In this document: one piece after another, positions 39,401-54,100 of the stretch
How the letters are laid out: every line of letters starts with the position of its first letter
How positions within the stretch are numbered: the first letter of the stretch is position 1
Assembly (NCBI GenBank): GCA_948099385.1
Contig: CANUEZ040000167.1
Location: forward strand, 20,001-84,000
From: Fasciola hepatica
Taxonomy: Eukaryota; Platyhelminthes; Trematoda; Plagiorchiida; Fasciolidae
Length of the DNA: 64,000 bases
Direction of reading: 5' to 3'
Notes under the pieces: generated by a model
The model's database searches: none
What the model saw: only the letters and a program-made list of their open reading frames with translations
What the model was told of the DNA's origin: nothing
Position numbers and translations under genes: made by a program

Positions 39401-42400
39401 CACGGAGTTTCTTCAATGAAAGAATGAGTAACAGAAGAAATAGTTGGGAAAATGAAGATAGTTTTGTGAGAGGAGGAGGAAATTTGAGTTTCGGAATGAT
39501 TGGGACGAATGAGTTGAATGATTCAATAAATTCGTGCACATGAATAATGTTGATATTTAGTCCACTAATGTTTACGACTGAAATGTACGAGTTGTTTTGG
39601 CGAATACGGAAGCGAATGCGCACATGATCGGTTAGTTGATAATTGATCGTTCACGTGAGTATTGGGAGAAAAGGACAACCCAACGAGATGGTGAGAGAGA
39701 GAGAGAACACTTGGAATGAGGAACCACATGAGGCTTTGAGCTGTACGGTGGTGGTTCCCTGGGTGACTGCAGGTTTTATCTGAAACTTACTAATTAGCTT
39801 CGCGGCAAACAATCGAACGTGCATCATCCACTGGACAGGCGGAAATATTCACCGAGTACGTTGATACAAAATTGGTGCTGATGAGTGACAGTCTCGGTTC
39901 GGGAGTACATGGACGAATGCTGACAGACTAACTGCATTTGGAGAAAATCAACACCCACAGTGAAGGGAACTAAAGCACGACGGACGTGAGAGTCGCACTT
40001 GATCAGAGGTGTTCCACATAGATGATAAATATGTACATTATACTTCCTCAAACAACATCGCGTGGGTATATTTAGTCTTGATTATGGAGAGACAAGAATA
40101 CAACTAACGACGTGCTAGTGTGAATAGAGAGAGAGACCATGTGCAAGAGACACGAATAGCAAGACGCGAATAACCCGCCGACTCCGTATTGGTGTGCTCG
40201 ATTTCACCAACCTTGTTGTTTGCAAGCTCAATCCAAACAAACTGTGTAGGTCACGTGTGAGGATCTTCTCTATTATTATAGTCGAAATCAAATGTTCACA
40301 TGCTTCCATCCATGTGTATGATCAAATATTTCAGTTCGGGTCTCGGCAGAACATAAATCGGACAAAACCCTAATCGGATGGGAAATACCGAGAAAATCAA
40401 CCAATCAATACACAATCGAGAGTGATCTGGATGGGAAGGAGAGTGAGACAATCGATCTGAAGGATAATATCGCTAAACACAACGGGACACACGAGCGAAC
40501 AGTTTCCGGATGTGGAACGATGATGGTGAGGCTAAAGAAAGGTGAAAACGTGGTTGCCAATACCTCACTCGTGATCAAACCGAGAAGTGAGTTTGACCAT
40601 CTAAAATGTGCTAAAGTGGACGCATTGGGCGAGATCAATTTGAATGTGTAGAAAATGCATGAACAGAAGACTAGAAGAAATAATACACTGATTGTGGATC
40701 CATATGCGAGGCAAAACTAAATGTGTCACATTTGGATCCCGTGATGATTTTGATCAAGTAGATGTGAATTGGAAGACATTGTGAATAATCTGCTCCGAGT
40801 AGTCCCGTCGGTCGACTCGTCAATGGTAAAAGCTGAGCGAATGGAATAAACATATTACTGTATGTGAATTGCGGCTGAGCATTGTTTGTTTGTGAATACT
40901 AGCTGTTGTCTAAGAACTACTGAGATTGCCTACCATTTGATATTGTCTGTTAGTCAATAGGAAAAATCACTTTGAGAAGCACCAGAGATTTCTGTGTTTC
41001 GACTGAATTCAGGATCAGCTGGAGAATCGGTCAATCAAGCGAGAATGAGCGCAATCTCCCACCAATTGCTAGTTGTGATTTTGTCCGCGAATCTAACGAC
41101 AGTAATATTTCGCATACTGTTTACACTAGTCATCCTAAATTCATTATTTATTTTAATAACTGATATTAATATTACGACCTGTAAAATAACTCAACCACTC
41201 CTTCAGATATCCACAAAATACAACAACAGACAAAACTTCTATTCCCAATTCCAATAAACAATCAGTCCAACTGATGCATCCCCAAATAATCGAATTACTA
41301 TTTGTATTACCAATGTTATAAGTATTAGTCCGATTTGTTCCGATGTGTCTATTCCCAGTTCAATCAAGTTTAGTAGTGCGCAGTTCACTATGATCACTGT
41401 TGAATGGATTCACGTACCGAATCATGATCTTTCCACCATGAATATCTTCAAGGTTGGGATCCACGTGATCCGCCTACCAAATGTTTGGAGACATCAGGTG
41501 ATGTGGCTAGGTGTCGCGGTCAAAGGCGTAGTTGTATTCGGAATCTTTCATTATCGTCTTGGACGATGTGGTAAGATAGCAACGGAAACCAGAGCACAGA
41601 ATTGCGAGAATTATGGTTGAATAAACCGAAAACGAAAATGAAACCACGAATGATTCGTAACGAACATATTGTATGATCAAGGATAGATCACAGTGTTCAT
41701 CTTAGTTTATATGGGGCTATTCATAATCGGATTAGAACACAGATGCAATCGACCGGTGTATTGGTCGAAACTCGAATAACCACCACCACCACTACCACCA
41801 CCACCACAACAACAACAATAACAACAACAACATCAGCGGCTGCATTTATTTGTGAGAACAGAAAGAATGTGCTTGTCGCGCGACTCAAGCATTTCGTCCA
41901 CTCTTGTCTACCTCGTGCGTAAAATATTTTAGTTTATATATGACACAGCGAGAAAAGCAACACGGTGGGAAGGGTTGGATTGAAAACTATGACAGTGCGT
42001 TCGATCGGGGGAGGGAGAGGTCTGTTTGGTTAGTGCCGTGACAAACAAACATTTTGTTTCAATCACTTTTGTGCACAAAGCGCCACCTGATGTATCATGA
42101 TAAACATCTCTTCGCCGAATGCCAGCACGTTCGATTTGGGATTGCGCAATAACATTGTGAAGGATTCCGTGAGGTCAACCTTGTGATCTGATGCAGTTAT
42201 GTGTTTTGCAATTGAATAAACTAGAGATTTGACGTCGTTTTCTGTGGTCACATTGCTTTGCGTCATTGATTTTGCCAAACCATTTGGGTATGTGCTCCGA
42301 CAATCGTTGAGTCAAGCAGCGATCCATCCTGCCAATTTGTGCATCACCGCAGCTGCAAGTGAACTAATAGACAAGATGTGAGACATTAGGAGAAGCAAGA

Positions 42401-45400
42401 AAATTTGGGTGATTTCGGAAGCTTAAGATCTTGGTAGTCTGCAACAGATGTAATTCGAGCCGTTGCGTATGAAGGCGTCTGTGATCCGATTGGTTTTAGC
42501 TTCTTATATTTGTTTCCAGATATAAATCCATGAATGAGCCGAATCTGTAGTTGTCTCGACATCTGTTTCTCTATTAGTATATTATTATCCACGGTAGTAT
42601 CCGCTTTGAACCGATGTGTATGAGAAAGAATGTCTCCCATTTCTGCACGTACTCATTCTCATGTCTTATGTATTCTTCCTATTCTCATAAATTGGACAGA
42701 AGGGACCGATTGCTTTAACCACAACGGTGACTGAACGAGTGTTGTCATACATACACACTATCAAATACAAACAAAGTGGTAAAATGTATGTAGAGGCGTA
42801 GAAAAGTGTTCACTAGTACAATCAATTCAATACTAGTTACAACATTTGGAACAATTCCACTTCTACTTGCATTGACACAGTTCATATTGCTCTATGTATT
42901 GGCAATTCCATTTCAACTTTTATCAAATGTGATTAGCAAATCCTCATCATAAATATTGTTCAATAAATTCAATACCACAGTTATGGTGTTTCAAATATTA
43001 TTCATTGTGGACTTGCATGAGTCAAATGTGTTCAGTCGTTACCTAGTCAACAATGACTGAACGAGTTGTGCAATGCATGCATGTTATTCAAAACACACTG
43101 GGAAAATATGCACCCAGTTTGCCACGTCACTATTGGCATATCAATCCAACACAATATTGGAAATGATGCACATCATAGCACGAGTATTCACTTGAGACAT
43201 TTTACTCGTCTCCAGATGCACAAGTGGATGTGAAAAAGATTCGATACGAATCTTCAGTGAAGAAGCTGAAAATGGAACTCGCAAAGGATCAGCAATGCCT
43301 GAAAGATGATTTGGAAGTTGAATTGACGAACAGTTTGGGTGAAAAAACAACTTATCCTGTGTCGAATGGAGAGTACGCAGAAATCGAAGGTGTTGTGCAA
43401 TGTTCTCCATGCAATGCGATTGTGAAAGTGAAGTCTGATTCGATTTGGAATTCGACCAATCCTAAGGAGACTGAACTGTGGTTTGGGAAAAGTGAGTTCA
43501 TTCCGACTATTTGTGACCACATTTAGTGTCGACATTCTAAACTGCAGTTCTTATACAACATAATTAAATTGTCCTCCAAATGTCATTTCACAGTCTACAC
43601 TGGACGGATCTCGAACGTATTGGCTGTATCATTCTATTCTACTCATCGGTCTACTATTGTTCGGAGTGATGATCTTGTTATTCCCATAGTTGGTCAGTCG
43701 GAGTGGAATGGCATTATTGTAATGAATCGAATAACCGTACTTATTTGGCTTACTCCATCCAGTTAGTCTCAGCTTCTCACTCACCATCTCAGCTAGATGA
43801 CCATGGTCTCTCCACATTGTTCGAAATATGATATACGGTTCATCCTCATCCCGTATTTCACCAGATTTTGAACTCATTTCGGAAGTGTTCTGAGATAATC
43901 TGGCTTGTCCATGACGGCTACGCTGGAGTACGTATTATGCCGTAATCATACCACTCCTCCGATCTTCCGCATTGTCAGTTATGTTCTGATGAATAACACA
44001 CGACTTCTCGTCGTCCCTTTAAATCAAGCTATGATCTTGGTTACTGTTTTGGACATTTGATTCCCTAAGTGTGGTTGTGTGGGAATTGGGTTCGTTCACC
44101 ACAATATACTCTGTGGTCAGCGTTAACAATTCAATAATAGGACAACCGTCACTAGTGCGGAGAAATAACGGTTGGGGATGGGAAGCTTCAGTCTTGTCCA
44201 CGTGCACTAGAACTCCGAGTAGGATATGTCAAAACCAGATAGGCGAGATGCTGTGACAGATTTGTGGATATAATCACGGAGTTTCTTCAATGAAAGAATG
44301 AGTAACAGAAGAAATAGTTGGGAAAATGAAGATAGTTTTGTGAGAGGAGGAGGAAATTTGAGTTTCGGAATGATTGGGACGAATGAGTTGAATGATTCAA
44401 TAAATTCGTGCACATGAATAATGTTGATATTTAGTCCACTAATGTTTACGACTGAAATGTACGAGTTGTTTTGGCGAATACGGAAGCGAATGCGCACATG
44501 ATCGGTTAGTTGATAATTGATCGTTCACGTGAGTATTGGGAGAAAAGGACAACCCAACGAGATGGTGAGAGAGAGAGAGAACACTTGGAATGAGGAACCA
44601 CATGAGGCTTTGAGCTGTACGGTGGTGGTTCCCTGGGTGACTGCAGGTTTTATCTGAAACTTACTAATTAGCTTCGCGGCAAACAATCGAACGTGCATCA
44701 TCCACTGGACAGGCGGAAATATTCACCGAGTACGTTGATACAAAATTGGTGCTGATGAGTGACAGTCTCGGTTCGGGAGTACATGGACGAATGCTGACAG
44801 ACTAACTGCATTTGGAGAAAATCAACACCCACAGTGAAGGGAACTAAAGCACGACGGACGTGAGAGTCGCACTTGATCAGAGGTGTTCCACATAGATGAT
44901 AAATATGTACATTATACTTCCTCAAACAACATCGCGTGGGTATATTTAGTCTTGATTATGGAGAGACAAGAATACAACTAACGACGTGCTAGTGTGAATA
45001 GAGAGAGAGACCATGTGCAAGAGACACGAATAGCAAGACGCGAATAACCCGCCGACTCCGTATTGGTGTGCTCGATTTCACCAACCTTGTTGTTTGCAAG
45101 CTCAATCCAAACAAACTGTGTAGGTCACGTGTGAGGATCTTCTCTATTATTATAGTCGAAATCAAATGTTCACATGCTTCCATCCATGTGTATGATCAAA
45201 TATTTCAGTTCGGGTCTCGGCAGAACATAAATCGGACAAAACCCTAATCGGATGGGAAATACCGAGAAAATCAACCAATCAATACACAATCGAGAGTGAT
45301 CTGGATGGGAAGGAGAGTGAGACAATCGATCTGAAGGATAATATCGCTAAACACAACGGGACACACGAGCGAACAGTTTCCGGATGTGGAACGATGATGG

Positions 45401-48108
45401 TGAGGCTAAAGAAAGGCGAAAACGTGGTTGCCAATACTTCACTCGTGATCAAACCGAGAAGTGAGTTTGACCATCTAAAATGTGCCAAAGTGGACGCATT
45501 GAGTGAGATCAATTTGAATGTGTAGAAAATGCATGAACAGAAGACTAGAAGAAATAATACACTGATTGTGGATCCATATGCGAGGCAAAACTAAATGTGT
45601 CACATTTGGATCCCGTGATGATTTTGATCAAGTAGATGTGAATTGGAAGACATTGTGAATAATCTCTTTCGAATAGCCGTGTCTTTCGAAGTTTCAATGT
45701 TAAAAGCTGAGCGAATGGAATAAACAGATTACTGTATGTGAATTGTGGCTGAGAATTGTTTGTTTGCAGAATCCTGTGCTTGTGTCGGAACTGCTCAGAT
45801 TTCCCACCATTTGATATCGTCCGTTTATCCGTAGGTATAGGTGGGAACCGGGGAAATTGATGGACCCGAATGGATGGAGTTCAAGCTGAACAGAGGTGTG
45901 GAATTTCCTGTCTCGTCACAGGTAATCAATGCATAATCCCGTTCAAACAACAACAGCAACAACAAAATAGGGAAATCGAGAAATATATATGCTTTCATCT
46001 TGTGGAACAGAATGGTTGGAACAGATTTCATTCAGTGTAGTCATGTGGTGAACGGCAATGTATTTCCCATTATTTGCCAAACCCTGAACAGATCTATTCG
46101 AATGCACACCGTGGTGATGAACTCATCACATTGTGCATCGGTTTGCTTGCGAAGTGATTTTCCGCTCAATGTTTTTGCTAGTATATGTCCGTTAAATTGT
46201 TCTGGAAATTCCTATCTTGAACAATTTGAAATCTGAATGACTTATCTGTTTTCATGCGAATGCCTCCTGTTCTGGGAATGTGTTATATTTTGCAACAACC
46301 GAGGATGAATATATGCACCGTAATCCACAGCTCGTTATTGTTCAAGTGTGTTGCATTCTAATCTAAGGTTAGCTAAATTCCAATGACTTCGGTTACCACG
46401 ACTGAGGTGTCTGAAATTCAGATTCATTTTTTTTTGACTTTCAAAGTTATCAATTGAATAGCTAATAAAACGATGAGGAGAATGTCCTTTTCCGGTGGCT
46501 CATTGCCACAGCCGTGATCCATTCTCCATATGAAGCTATTCCAATATCAGTGTTGGATGCAGTTCAACATAATATGGTTCGACGACTGCGGATTTGTTTG
46601 GCTTGAGCCAGACGGTGACGTTTTCCAGTGCCTACTCTAACGAAAAATACAGTGCCCGTCTGGAACAGGGAACAACCTGTCCCACAAAGTTCGTTCTATT
46701 TAGCGCTCACGTGCACACACGCAAAAGTACAGGGGCCACTGCCAACACATTTTGACCTAAAAGTGCAGTAGTCTACGTCGCACATGACACATGTTGACCT
46801 GTATCACAACTGAGCTGAGTACGACCACCATCACGGATAAACTAAGCTGTTGTTCTCTTTTGCCTCAAAGGCACAACACGTGCACTGATGTGACTGCGTA
46901 ACTGAGGACCGAAGAAGTAGGGCCTGGTTGAGACGATCAGTAAAGTGAAAAGGTTACTTGGAAGCACTAGGATAACCACTGTTCGTTGGGACTAAGATTC
47001 AATTAACTGCAAGACTGAAGGTTGAGAAAAATAAAACGAATGGGTCTATGGGGATTCATCATTTTTGAAAGCTACCAATACGCGTGTACATTTGTTCGCC
47101 AACTGGTGCCCTCATGGCTGCCAAATGAATACATGGTATCATGCCAGGATAAATTGAGGGTTGAGGAGAGCAAAAATATTAGTAGTCCATTGGGGATCGA
47201 TTGTTCTCGAGAAGTACCGATACCGATTCACATGAGAAAGTGATACTCCGGAAGGGATAGATTGAAATAGCCGTGATATGTATTCGTGTACATCGTATGT
47301 TTAGATCAGCGGTGAGGATAGCGTCATGCCCAGTACGTGTTTATTTATTTCGGGAGTTTGCGATTACACAATTCTAAACGAGTGTATATCATGACTAGTT
47401 AAACTTAATTCATCTAGAGCCGTAATCTCATTTGAATCGAATGGAGCGTGCATGGACAGGCAGTCCATTTTTAGAATCACATATATACATACCTGATGAG
47501 CGGCAATAACCGCGAAACCGGTCGTAAGCTTCCGAGGAAATTTTGTCCTCTCATCCAGATACAATGCCGTACTATTCTTATCCTAATTCATCTACTTCGA
47601 TCATTCTCCCCGTGATTCGGACGACTGTGTGAGGAGTTTTGACGAACATAAAGATGTTTGTTGTGTAGCTCCATGTTTATGAATTTGTACCGATGAACTA
47701 GCTAGTTTTCAATTTGGACTGTAATAAAATGGATGATCAAAATTGATGGGAAAATGTGGACCCATTGTTTCGCACCTGATCTACAGTCTCGCTTCCCATT
47801 CATTCCACTTTTTGGAACAACTTTCTTTCTAAGTGATTAGGCATTGTATTGACAGTAATACTAATATATTACGTATAAATTGACACCAATGTGTGCGGAC
47901 AGTAGCTTGTCCGACAATGTCCTCTAACTACCGGTCCGTGTTTTTATCAAAACGCACTACATGTATATATTCACTAGAATTTAATTTGAATCGACTGGAG
48001 TGTGAATGGATACTCTTCATTGAAGAGCCCACAAATGAATCACAACCGTGATTTTTCACAATTATTCGTGTCTGGGTCACTGCTAACCCAACGAGCAACC
48101 AGGCCGCA

Positions 48109-48166
<58 letters not shown>

Positions 48167-51100
48167 AAGTACTATAGAAGAATGAAATGGTATCGTCTCC
48201 TAGGATTTGATTACGTGATGTAGAACAAAGAACATCTGAATTATTCACAATAATCTCATCTGAAATTACGGGAAACTACGTCGGCCGACTCATGTACTAG
48301 TCGCTTTCAAACGACGGTCGTAATGAAATTCCAAAACGAGACGTGAATCCCCCAATATTAGTTGAACATTTCGACCAATTTGATTGAATGCTAATGAGGT
48401 CTGTCATCGTTGATGCATTTTTCAGATGATCGAGTTGTTGTGGATAGTACCCTCGAAGCAAATGGAAACAAGTGGAAGTTAGACCTCAGCCAGAACGACA
48501 AATGTCTTGGCTCACAATATTACGTTAATTTGGTGAAATCAAATGGTGACAAGTTGAACCAGTGGGTCAATAAAGATGATGCCGAATTGTCGGGTGTCAC
48601 ATGTTTGCCGTGCAATTTGACAGTATCAATTCCGAACGCAACTGTTGCAGTTTCACATTCGGAACCGGTTGATGTGTGGTTTGGTCCAAGTAAGTTTCAG
48701 ACACGATTTCTCTCCCTCCTCAAATGTGGATCAATCGTTTTACGATTTCCCTACTCTTTCGACCAATGATTTCGAAATGAGAACGGTAAGAAGGCTACAG
48801 ATTGAAACATCCATTCTCGGTTATCATTCATCCCGATTTTACAACTCCAATGTGGAGCAGAACTATAGTTATATGAGCACTGGATGCATTGGGGAAAATT
48901 TCTACAGAGTAGCAAATTCGAGTCAAAAGTGTGTCGTACGAATTTTATCTGATTAGAGTTTGGCACATTTCCAATTCAAACACTGGATGAAGAAAGTCGG
49001 ATTCACTTTGTGCTCCGCAAGTTAGACCATTGGTCACAACGTGGGTTAGAATAGAGCAACAGGACTGGTCGATTTGTATGCACATCTCAGGAATTAGTGC
49101 AAGAATATCCATTGCTTCACATGTGAACGTGGTCATGGCACGAGTGAGGATTCCGACTGCATTAGATCGTTTGAGAGAGAGAGTGTGGACTTAAGGATCC
49201 GATTCATCATACTGACTGAGCCATGCAATCGATTGGGTGACCATCGTCGCCTGTTATTCTAGTATAGAACACGTGATTGTACCTATTTTCGGCAGCTCAG
49301 TCACTTTCGTATGTGATGGGTCCCGATATGTCCATGTTGATATTCATAAGTCTGGTTATATCTATGTTCTGCTAGTCATCGGTGAATTCACATGAGTGGG
49401 TTCGAGACACCCGACTGAGTTTTCACGTTGTATTCACAACCGTTGTCAGTGTTATTGCGAGTCGTGTTGCATGTGTGCCACATCTACTAATACCGAGGGT
49501 TTGACGTGTCAAACATGTGACACTGAATTGGGAGATAAAACGGGATTATATCAATCTCTCAATAGTTTAGACTCTTCCGTATACGCGTCCGAATAGCCTG
49601 AGATGAAAAGCCTCCCAATACACCCGAATTCGCATCCACAATCTATTCACTTCAACCGACCAGTTATCACATTTCCCAAGTACTCAAATATCTACACGTA
49701 TAAACATGTGTGCACTTTCAACTCAACATTTTGTCCCTTCATTTGTTCAAGTTTTCCACTGATGGTGTCTTGGTATTTGTGTGTATACATATCGATGACT
49801 GAATACAAGCATATGAAAGAAAGTGGGTTTGTAAATTTTATGAAATTCAATGAGTCTGGAAAACGTTGTGATTCATCTAGATGGGGCAAAAGACTACGGT
49901 TCCAGTCGAACCGTGATAAACACTCCGTCCAACCAGACGATGTGGTGGTGGTGATGGCAGTTTTGGTTTCCTGTTTCCCGTTTCCCGTTTCATCTGACCA
50001 ACAGCGCGCCAATCAACTGTTAGTCAAAACCACTGCACGGCACATAGAACCACGTCTCGTTCATTCACACATACAAGTGTCATCATTGTTTGTGTGTTGG
50101 ACGAATGAACGCGTACGCATAGCGTGTCATCTACTTGAATTCCAGTGGGCTTTGTGAATAGCCACGAAATATCTAGTCACATCACAAATTTCACTTATGG
50201 ATTCAGATGTGATTTGGGGGGAAACAAATTGAGAAATCATTGGAAATGTTGCGTTGTAGAGGACTTATGGGATAATCCATTGTAGAAATTCCAATAAACA
50301 TTGTACCGTATCGTGATATGGTTCTCTCAACATTTCTGAGTATTTCAATGAGAAAGAAATGTTGGCGATGTCCTGAGTGATGCTTAATTTGTCCTCTGCA
50401 TGATCCGATATGTTATAGATTGGATTTGTAAAAGAAAACTGTCGATAAAATGAGTTATCCTATTTTCGATTGGTGACACATTTTGTAGACAAATGAGCTG
50501 ATCGGTGATGCGTAGTACAACAAGTTCAACATTCGAGAACATTTTCATTGATGAAAAGCAAAATTTATTAGAAAAATATAGAAGAACCCCAATCGATTGT
50601 CATTTGATGCCCAACACGTTGAAATACCGATCACGGCTCACTATCAAACGTGCGTTTACCATGAGGGAAGTGCCTTTCACTTGGGTGATTACGGACATCC
50701 TTTTAGAATCAAGGAGCTTGCACAGGTTTTCATCAAGCAAAATAGTGCCAACAAATTCCTTTGTTTATATAGACGATCAACCATAAACGGAAATCCACTG
50801 TTCGAAAAGACCAAATTTTCGTTGAGACATTTTACCGTCTTCTTGTTTCGGCAATGAAATTAAGAAACAGATAACGAGAATACGGTCACGATAGAATCAG
50901 TACACTGAACTTGGCAATGAGTATTCAGGTGGGAAATGGACAATTTTGATTAGGTGAGCTTCTGTTTCATTTCGTTCGCAAGGTTTGTTCTTCGGAAACG
51001 AGCATCCTAACTAGATATGGAACAACGAGATTATATATCGTCTCGATTCGGGAATACACTCAGTCTTTAGAATGCCGCACCCTTCGGGTTAGGAAAATGG

Positions 51101-54100
51101 TGTTAGTTACTAACAGACGCCACATGTACACAAATCGATGTCTTTCACTTAGAACACATTATTGTTAGAAGCAAATATCGGATGCTACCAAGAACGATGT
51201 GGTATATGCTGTTCAAATCCAACAGATCAATAACGGCAACTTTCTGATTGGAACGCACATGCACGAAGTGAGCATGGAAGGTTTGAATACACTTATCAAA
51301 AATTGCAGTCGCACAGCTCAAAAATGTATATCTAAAAATGGTCCCAGTCAAAAGTTGATGTGTTGATCAGTTTCTATTTGGTTTCATCTCTGCTGCATCA
51401 TACACGTATTGTGCGTATATCGATCTGGTCTGACCAGTGTGATGAATAAAAATCGATCACTTTTGCACTCTTATGAACAAATATTGAGAGAGAAAACCCG
51501 TCGACATATCAAATCAAACAGCACAAACTGTTTGTTCTGTATTCCAAACGGGATGAACCCATTTAGTAGAGGGTAGAACGTAATCGAAAACGATGCTGGA
51601 TAAGCAGCTTGATCCGTTCTCAAACGTCGATCTATAGGGTGGATGAGTGATGTGCATTGTGAAGGTGGAAATGCTACCTCTACATTGGAAATTAGAACGT
51701 TGACTCTTTGAGGAGTTGCACTGTGCACGACGAATGAAACTGTCCGTTTCCGCATCCGGATTCGTTGTCGGACCCCTTTGGAGTGGCTTTGAGACACTCG
51801 GTAGATGATCTTAAACGCCAAGTCTCGTGTTAGCTGGTGCCCCGTATCGATCAGGTGGGTCAAGATCGCACTGGTTACGGTTTTGTGGATTCCTTTCGCA
51901 AGCCAGCTAGGACAATGCTCTTAAACTCACTCAGACAGACGCCTAGTTGTTCTTCCCACATATTCCACCCCACAGGAACACGAATCAGAGCACACACAAA
52001 ATGAGGTCGAGTGGATTGGTAGTCTCTATTTGAGTCTCACTCACAAGTACGGACTGATGTTGAACGAGATCCGACGTTTCACGGGGTTGAATGTATATTG
52101 ATGCACACTATATTTACACGGTACTAGGTAGAAGATTTCATCGACGTGTCTTTCATACATTGACAAGCTGCTCATGGTTGGGTTCAACGTATTATTTTCA
52201 ACTTTGGCCATCAATATATCTACAAGCAAACGACCAAGTGAGGAACCCAATTCTGTGCCATCTTTCTGTCTGTAAACAATACCGTCGAATTGGATTTGTA
52301 CATTTGAAGAACAGAATGGTAATCAAACAAGGTCGACTGAGAAGTTTCAGTGATGAATATAGAAATGTAAGAATACAACTAACAATGTGCTAGTGTGAAT
52401 AGAGAGAGAGAGCATGTGCAAGAGACACGAATAGCAAGACGCGAATAACCCGCCGACTCCGTATTGGTGTGCTCGATTTCACCAACCTTGTTGTTTGCAA
52501 GCTCAATCCAAACAAACTGTGTAGGTCACGTGTGAGTATCTTCTCTATTGTTATAGTCGAAATCAAATATTCACATGCTTCCATCCATGTGTATGATCAA
52601 ATATTTCAGTTCGGGTCTCGGCAGAACATAAATCGGACAAAACCCTAATCGGATGGGAAATACCGAGAAAATCAACCAATCAATACACAATCGAGAGTGA
52701 TCTGGATGGGAAGGAGAGTGAGACAATCGATCTGAAGGATAATATCGCTAAACACAACGGGACACACGAGCGAACAGTTTCCGGATGTGGAAATATGATG
52801 GTGAGGCTAAAGAAAGGCGAAAATGTGGTTGCTAATAGTTCACTCGTGATCAAACCGAGAAGTGAGTTTGACCATCTAAAATGTGCCAAAGTGGACGCAT
52901 TGAGTGAGATCAATTTGAATGTGTAGAAAATGCATGAACAGAAGACTAGAAGAAATAATACACTGATTGTGGATCCATATGCGAGGCAAAACTAAATGTG
53001 TCACATTTGGATCCCGTGATGATTTTGATCAAGTAGATGTGAATTGGAACACATTGAGAATAATCTCCTTCGAATAGCCGTGTCTTTCGAAGTTTCAATG
53101 TTAAAAGCTGAGCGAATGGAATAAACAGATTACTGTATGTGAATTGCGGCTGAGCATTGTTTGTTTGTGAATACTAGCTGTTGTCTAAGAACTACTGAGA
53201 TTGCCTACCATTTGATATTGTCTGTTAGTCAATAGGAAAAATCACTTTGAGAAGCACCAGAGATTTCTGTGTTTCGACTGAATTCAGGATCAGCTGGAGA
53301 ATCGGTCAATCAAGCGAGAATGAGCGCAATCTCCCACCAATTGCTAGTTGTGATTTTGTCCGCGAATCTAACGACAGTAATATTTCGCATACTGTTTACA
53401 CTAGTCATCCTAAATTCATTATTTATTTTAATAACTGATATTAATATTACGACCTGTAAAATAACTCAACCACTCCTTCAGATATCCACAAAATACAACA
53501 ACAGACAAAACTTCTATTCCCAATTCCAATAAACAATCACTCCAACTGATGCATCCCCAAATAATCGAATTACTATTTGTATTACCAATGTTATAAGTAT
53601 TAGTCCGATTTGTTCCGATGTGTCTATTCCCAGTTCAATCAAGTTTAGTAGTGCGCAGTTCACTGTGATCACTGTTGAATGGATTCACGTACCGAATCAT
53701 GATCTTTCCACCACGAATGTGTCGTAAGGAGCACAATGCATGATCCAGAACAGATCACAGTGTTCATCTTAAATTATATAGGGCTATTCATAATCGGATT
53801 AGAACACAGATGCAATCGACCGGTGTATTGGTCGAAACTCGAATAACCACCACCACCACTACCACCACCACCACAACAACAACAATAACAACAACAACAT
53901 CAGCGGCTGCATTTATTTGTGAGAACAGAAAGAATGTGCTTGTCGCGCGACTCAAGCATTTCGTCCACTCTTGTCTACCTCGTGCGTAAAATATTTTAGT
54001 TTATATATGACACAGCGAGAAAAGCAACACGGTGGGAAGGGTTGGATTGAAAACTATGACAGTGCGTTCGATCGGGGGAGGGAGAGGTCTGTTCGGTTAG

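Larger units (their letters stand above)
36205..41096 (+). repeat. segmental duplication unit U1 (A'-B, 4.9 kb)
   Basis: Contains exons 12 and 13 and their introns. Aligns almost base for base with 41097-45672: the offset is 4892 before the triplet tract and 4874 after it, from a shorter ACC array in U2. Substitutions are few across exons and introns alike, so the duplication is recent. It probably arose by unequal crossing-over between similar introns. Confidence 0.9.
41097..45672 (+). repeat. segmental duplication unit U2
   Basis: Tandem copy of U1 carrying exons 14 and 15. Its right end (45660-45800) matches 53060-53150 better than it matches U1, so the junction sequence was exchanged with the third copy. 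Confidence 0.88.
45461..48425 (+). other. intron 15 (3.0 kb, hybrid intron)
   Basis: Its left end matches the intron after B modules, while its middle (about 45.9-46.5 kb) matches the intron after the B'' module of exon 9. Its right part (46760 on) is almost identical to intron 19, which follows the B'' module of exon 19. The intron is therefore a fusion in which an A' and a B'' exon appear to have been lost. It contains a hammerhead ribozyme (47489-47528) and an AT microsatellite. Confidence 0.7.
46760..48955 (+). repeat. 2.2-kb near-identical duplication, copy 1
   Basis: Matches 57459-59642 nearly base for base (offset 10699, then 10693 after an AT-array length change). I noticed only one substitution in the part compared. 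It includes the hammerhead sequence and exon 16. Identity drops abruptly at 48950-48960. Confidence 0.9.

Noticed and set aside
39880..39910. CTGATGA at 39879 as a hammerhead
   Set aside because: No GAAA follows after a stem II of suitable length.
47928..48248. Frame with long I-Y repeats
   Set aside because: Translation of a TA microsatellite.
49603..50157. 184-codon open frame in intron 16
   Set aside because: The opposite strand is also open for over 100 codons and the paralogue near 60.8-61.2 kb is shifted; most likely a non-coding repeat that is open by chance.
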